Below, piece by piece: positions 59,712-64,000 of a stretch of DNA of 64,000 nucleotides. The position numbers and the translations under genes were made by a program. The stretch's first letter is position 1. Each line of letters opens with the position of its first letter. The notes below the pieces were generated by a model. That model searched no databases and was not told the origin of the DNA. It saw nothing but the letters and a program-made list of their open reading frames with translations. This DNA comes from Daldinia sp. FL1419 (taxonomy: Eukaryota; Ascomycota; Sordariomycetes; Xylariales; Hypoxylaceae), in the NCBI GenBank assembly GCA_025201765.1, contig MU623359.1, forward strand, positions 124,001 to 188,000, given 5' to 3'.

Positions 59712-60739
59712 ATGGCAATTATTTTTAAACTTTAAAACTATAATTTCAATTTTAGGAGGATTAATATTATTAAAACCATTATTTATAAGAATTGCATTTA
59801 TTTAAGACCGTTTTCATTTAATTAAGATCAATATTAGGTTTATTAAGGCTAAAATTATTTGGTTGATTGAAAATTAAAATATTAATCCTAATTAGGGCCA
59901 TTTTTTGAAGATCAACAATATAGTTAAAACTATTACTATTAATTTAATTAAAACAATTATCATTTAATTAGAACAATTATAACCTTAAATTGAAAAAACG
60001 AAAACTTGAGAGAACAAGGAGTAAGGGAAATCCATTTAACTCTAAAATCTCATACCAAACCCGATGCAAAAACCCTCACACAACTAACATTAAAAAACTT
60101 ATTAATATTATTACCCTCCCTTATACCGTACCCCACCACACCTGCAGCATATATAGCACTTAGGAATGATTTAATCAAATGATATGTATAATAAATAAAA
60201 TAATATTAGGTAATATTATTTTAATATTTTAAAATTAAGAAAATGTATTTTTATGATAAATTAAAAAAGTATAAAGACCTTAATAAAGATTTAAAGAAAA
60301 AATTTAAAAGATTAACATATTTTATGGTTTTTTTTAGATTGATTACGGTGTTTGGGTTAGATAGGATAAAATTGATTTAATTAAGAATAATTATTGAAAA
60401 TATAGATATAAAATTATTTACAATATTTAGGTCAAATAGAATAGGATTGATTAGATAATTTAATATTAGTGCTAAAAGGATTCTGGTTATTATTATGACA
60501 TTAATCTATTACTATTATTATGAAATAGAAAGTTAGAGAAGAGATTTTCCACATTATACATTTTTGGAATTAATATTTATTACTTTAATCAATTTATTTA
60601 TATGGAAAAGATAGAACATATTTGATATTATTATTATTTTAATATTAGTTACTTTTTTAAGTATTTTTAAAATTATGCAATTAAAAGCCAAAGTTATACG
60701 ATTAAGAGCCAAAATTATTACAATAAAAGCTGAAATTGT

Positions 60740-61290
60740 TTTAATTTATATGGAAAGCGCGGTTAAAACTTATAGTTCCATCCAATATATCCCTTATGTT
60801 GATTAGGATAAAGTACCTCTACCCCCTTTTACATCCCCTTTCATACCTTCAGGATAGTAGTTAATTGGTCAAACATTTGATATACTATCTGATCAGCTTA
60901 GGTTTATCACATCACTTCCTCTTGAAGTACCCTTACCCCCCCCCTACTTATAACCTTACCGCCCCTACTACAAACCCCCCACATATATACAGATAATATA
61001 TAGTAGGACCCAGTTATTAAAACCAATTATAACAAAGATATTAAGTATAATCATAAAGAGATTATAAAGAAGAAGATTATGTTCGAGCAGTTTAAAAGTT
61101 TTGAGTCAGAGAGTCCTGAGCCTAGTTGTCTACCCCCGCTAGTATATCCTATACCGGCGATTGTACTCAAGCTGTCTAATACAAAAGTATTACTTATACC
61201 TACCCAGTTAATTAATATTAGGTCAGTTAGTATATAGTATTATTGCCCGCCTACAACTAAGATTAGGCATTTTAAGAAAAAAAAGAAAAG
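60740..61290 (+). other. Un-mutated island inside the paired-LTR element with a short open frame
   Basis: About 550 bases of more balanced composition within the AT-rich tract. It includes a C-rich stretch (60920-60990) and an ATG frame 61079-61237 of 52 codons, beginning MFEQFKSFESESPEPSC and continuing PPLVYPIPAIVLKLS. The codons are ordinary rather than AT-shifted. No family is recognised. It could be a gag-like leftover or a captured host fragment. Confidence 0.35.
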
Positions 61291-62445
61291 AAAAAAAAAA
61301 TAAGTGTAGAAATTTTTTTTTTTTATATTATTTCTGATTTTTTTGGTTTTCATATATATAATAATTAATTGATGATTAGGTTATTTCCATTTGTTATATA
61401 GTAATATCTTATATTATTATCTTATTTTTTTTCTATCCTTTTTGTTAATCTCGAACCATGTTTGTTAATAGCTAGGAAGTTCTTTTTCAATTTCGAGCCT
61501 TTTGATTGGTAGTTGATCAAATGATATTAAATGTTTTTTAATCTGAAAGAATAAGTCCCGGGGAAAGAGAAAAAAAGGGTGAGTGAGAGAGAGAAAAGGA
61601 AAGGAAGGAAGAAGCCTATAGATTTGAACTATGGTATATAGGCGAAAAATATTATTTATAATTAAGGTATTTAAAAAACAATTATTAATTTATTAAACAA
61701 TAATTATAAATTAGAATATATATTAGTATCAATTATTCTTTTTTTTTAAATACTCTTTTTCTCCTTTTATTTTTATAATACCATTTTCTTTCCTTTAAAA
61801 CTTATATTCTGTTTAATTAAACCAGCGCACTTCATATAAGTTTTATCTGGTATTAATATCATCACTAATTACCATTTATCAATTACCACCTACTAATTAT
61901 CAACACTACTGTTAACAGCATCAAATTTTAATATTTAACTCATTACAATAAATTAATTAACTTTAAACATTTAAGCACGACCAATCAGCTGGCTAAGCAT
62001 ATAATCAAGACCAACAAATATTTAGCAGAATTACCAAATGTTTGAAGGTTGAGCATCGTTAGTTCAGCAGAGTTACTATTATGGCAAACCTATCAGTTCC
62101 AGAGACCAACAACAACTTAATCAATTCGTTAAATATATAATAAGTACTAAATAACATCACCCATTTGAAACTGGAACATTATTAAATTAATATTTAATTA
62201 TTATTATAAATAATTAATTAGCTACCAATATTTAAATATACCTAATCAGCTAATTTAGAATAGTAGGATTACAATTTAGAGATTTGGGGAGTTAGGATTT
62301 TTGAATTAAGATTTAAGGTTAGAATTATTATTTTTTTTTGATTTAATTTTATATGGTTTTATAATTAGTTTTTTAGGTTATTTTTCCAGTTCTTTTATTG
62401 AGATTAACTTGTTAAAAACTTAATATTGTTAACTTTAAGGAGTTC

Positions 62446-62852
62446 TAAACTAATATAAAACGATTAGGTTATAAATATTACCTTGTAGAAACCTTATCTC
62501 CTCTTTAAAACTAGATTTTCCGAGGTTCCACAATTCTTTTAAATATAAATAAGCCTTCAAAAGTTATCTTTCTTATTTGATTATTAAAGATTCATTAAAT
62601 TATATAACTTAATTTCTTTATAAAATCTTCATATAAAAATATATAATTTTTAATTTCCTTTTTAAAAATATCTTTTTATAATATATTATTATTAATAAAT
62701 AATTACCTTTATTAATTTTTTTATTTAATTAGTTTATTTCCCTCTTTAAAATATAAATACTTTATATCCTCTAGCTCATATAACCTCTAGCTTAATATGG
62801 GTTAGTTGAAGTATAGGGCATATCCTGCAGGAGCTATTAGAGCTCCTATTCA
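62446..62852 (+). repeat. 3' LTR (copy I), AT-shifted at its start, intact in its last ~85 bases
   Basis: Starts TAAACTAATATAAAACG, a C-to-T/G-to-A version of TGAACCGGTGTAGAGCG. It ends with an unmutated ATAGGGCATATCCTGCAGGAGC... ATTCA. The pattern is the mirror of copy H. Confidence 0.75.
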
Positions 62853-64000
62853 ATATATTTTTATCTATTTACACCTGTAATTATGATTTGATTAGTACTA
62901 AAATTTATCACCATTTAGTTCCAATGTAATCAACCCTTTTTTAATAAAATATTATATAATTTATCTAATTTAATAATATAAATTTTAAAAATTGATAAAA
63001 TATTTCTTATCATAAATGGGAAAATAATATAATAGTATATTAATATTGTTAAATTATTAACCATTTTTAGTTTATACTTTTTTTTTATTGGTTAAAATTT
63101 TAATTTACTCTTTCTTATAAAAGTTAGATTAATTAATTCTAATAGTAATCTATAATTGATTATATATTTTTTAATAAATTTACCTTTTATTTTATTATTT
63201 ATATATTTTATGTAAGTAAATTTATTATTTATTTGTATTTTATTTTTAAATATTATTTGGGTTATAGTTTCTTTTAGTTTTATTGAAGTTAAGTGTAGTT
63301 TATATTGTTTTGTTTTATTTTGTTTTAATATTAATAATTTTTTTTTTTTTTAGTATGTGGATATTTCTATTTATTAAGTTAATTTTATTTGTATATATGG
63401 GTTATAATTTAAAAATTGACTTTAATTGATTTTTGGGAATGGTGTTATTTGTAATAGTAAAAATAAATTTAGTTAATCTTATTTTTGACCTTTATATATT
63501 TAAATGGGTATAATATTTTCCTATTTTTTTTAATATTATTAGTTTTTTTTTGTTGTAAGTGTAGTTTTATTTTTTTTAAATGTTAAGTTAATTTTTTTTT
63601 AATGGGAAAATTTATATTTGTTATTTTACGTGGATAAGGGGATCCTAATTTTTATATTTTTTTATTTTTTTAAGATAGATTTGGAAGAAATTTTATATAT
63701 ATATTTTTAATATTTACCATTGGAATTGATATTCCTTTATTATTTATCTTTATGATTTAAATTCCATTTTTATTTGATATTTTTTTCTTCTTTATTACTA
63801 TTATAAATGGGTAAAATTTAAAATAATATTTATTTATAAATATATAATTATTAAATTTATTTAATATTATTATTTTATTTATGTTTTTTAATAAGATTTG
63901 ATTAGTTTGTGATAGGATTGTACACTTGTTATTGGAATTTAAGTTGGCCTTTGGTAAATTAAATTTTAAATTTGTTGGGAATGGTTTACCTTGTTTTATA

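Larger units (their letters stand above)
59305..62852 (+). mobile_element. Paired-LTR element, 3.5 kb, probably non-autonomous and RIP-mutated
   Basis: Two direct LTRs of 407 nt (59305-59711 and 62446-62852) belong to the same family as the 41-42 kb copies. ATAT flanks the outer ends (59301-59304 and 62853-62856), although ATAT is common in this context. TGG follows the 5' LTR closely (59713-59715), where a primer-binding site would start, and a purine stretch AAGGAG lies just before the 3' LTR. The internal region is 2.7 kb, too short for a full gag-pol, and shows no RT or protease text. The plus-sense orientation follows the TATA-like ACATAAATAGG in the 5' LTR. Confidence 0.6.
52200..64000. 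repeat. Long AT-rich, RIP-like gene desert
   Basis: From about 52.2 kb to the window end the sequence is overwhelmingly A and T, with frequent TAATTA/ATTTAAAT text and rare C or G. This is the composition expected of repeats mutated from C to T on both strands by RIP. Open frames here (54952-55167, 55417-55692, 56781-56999, 58253-58438, 59129-59419) encode Leu/Ile/Asn/Lys-rich text and are decay products, not genes. Interruptions of normal composition are the LTR pieces at 59305-59420 and 62770-62852 and an island at about 60740-61290. Confidence 0.85.

Overview
The window is nuclear DNA of a filamentous ascomycete (Pezizomycotina; a Sordariomycete-like fungus is my best guess). This rests on many short introns (49-115 nt) with GTRNGT donors and CTAAC/CTGAC-type branch points, on the gene set (NoxA-type NADPH oxidase, NADP-mannitol dehydrogenase, GH67 alpha-glucuronidase, SKI3, GRC3), and on a long AT-rich tract that looks like the product of repeat-induced point mutation (RIP). 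No tRNA, rRNA, CRISPR array or bacterial-type operon was seen.

Layout. 0-15 kb is a compact housekeeping and carbohydrate block: the 5' part of a GH5 steryl/ceramide glucosidase-like gene (-), SKI3 (+), an RNA polymerase I A34-type subunit (-), GRC3 (+) and a secreted GH67 alpha-glucuronidase (-). The Pol I subunit and GRC3 are both ribosome-biogenesis genes and are divergent across one 0.8 kb promoter region. 15-28 kb is gene-poor: a small two-exon orphan, a 2-hydroxyacid dehydrogenase, two small paralogous proteins of unknown function about 2.9 kb apart, a decayed cytochrome P450 between them, and a RING-like Cys-rich protein. 28-39 kb is a minus-strand run: alpha/beta-hydrolase, FEN1, an eight-exon MFS transporter, a protein with an exact-length embedded ubiquitin unit, and mannitol dehydrogenase. 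40.5-43.1 kb is a nest of solo LTRs inserted into each other. 43.3-45.6 kb holds two divergent degenerate fungal-specific genes. 46.5-50.5 kb has an acidic orphan and noxA. From about 52.2 kb to the end the sequence is an AT-rich, repeat-derived desert containing one paired-LTR, probably non-autonomous retroelement.

I rebuilt the multi-exon genes by hand from splice sites plus protein-family conservation. Exon coordinates are given in each entry. The clearest oddities are a 5-nt micro-exon in FEN1 that carries the codon for the catalytic Asp34, a 76-residue ubiquitin-like unit ending LRLRGG in the middle of a larger protein, the unknown small-protein paralogue pair, and the nested/mosaic LTR family. 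I saw no biosynthetic cluster or defence system. The most novel material is the orphan paralogue pair and the embedded-ubiquitin protein.
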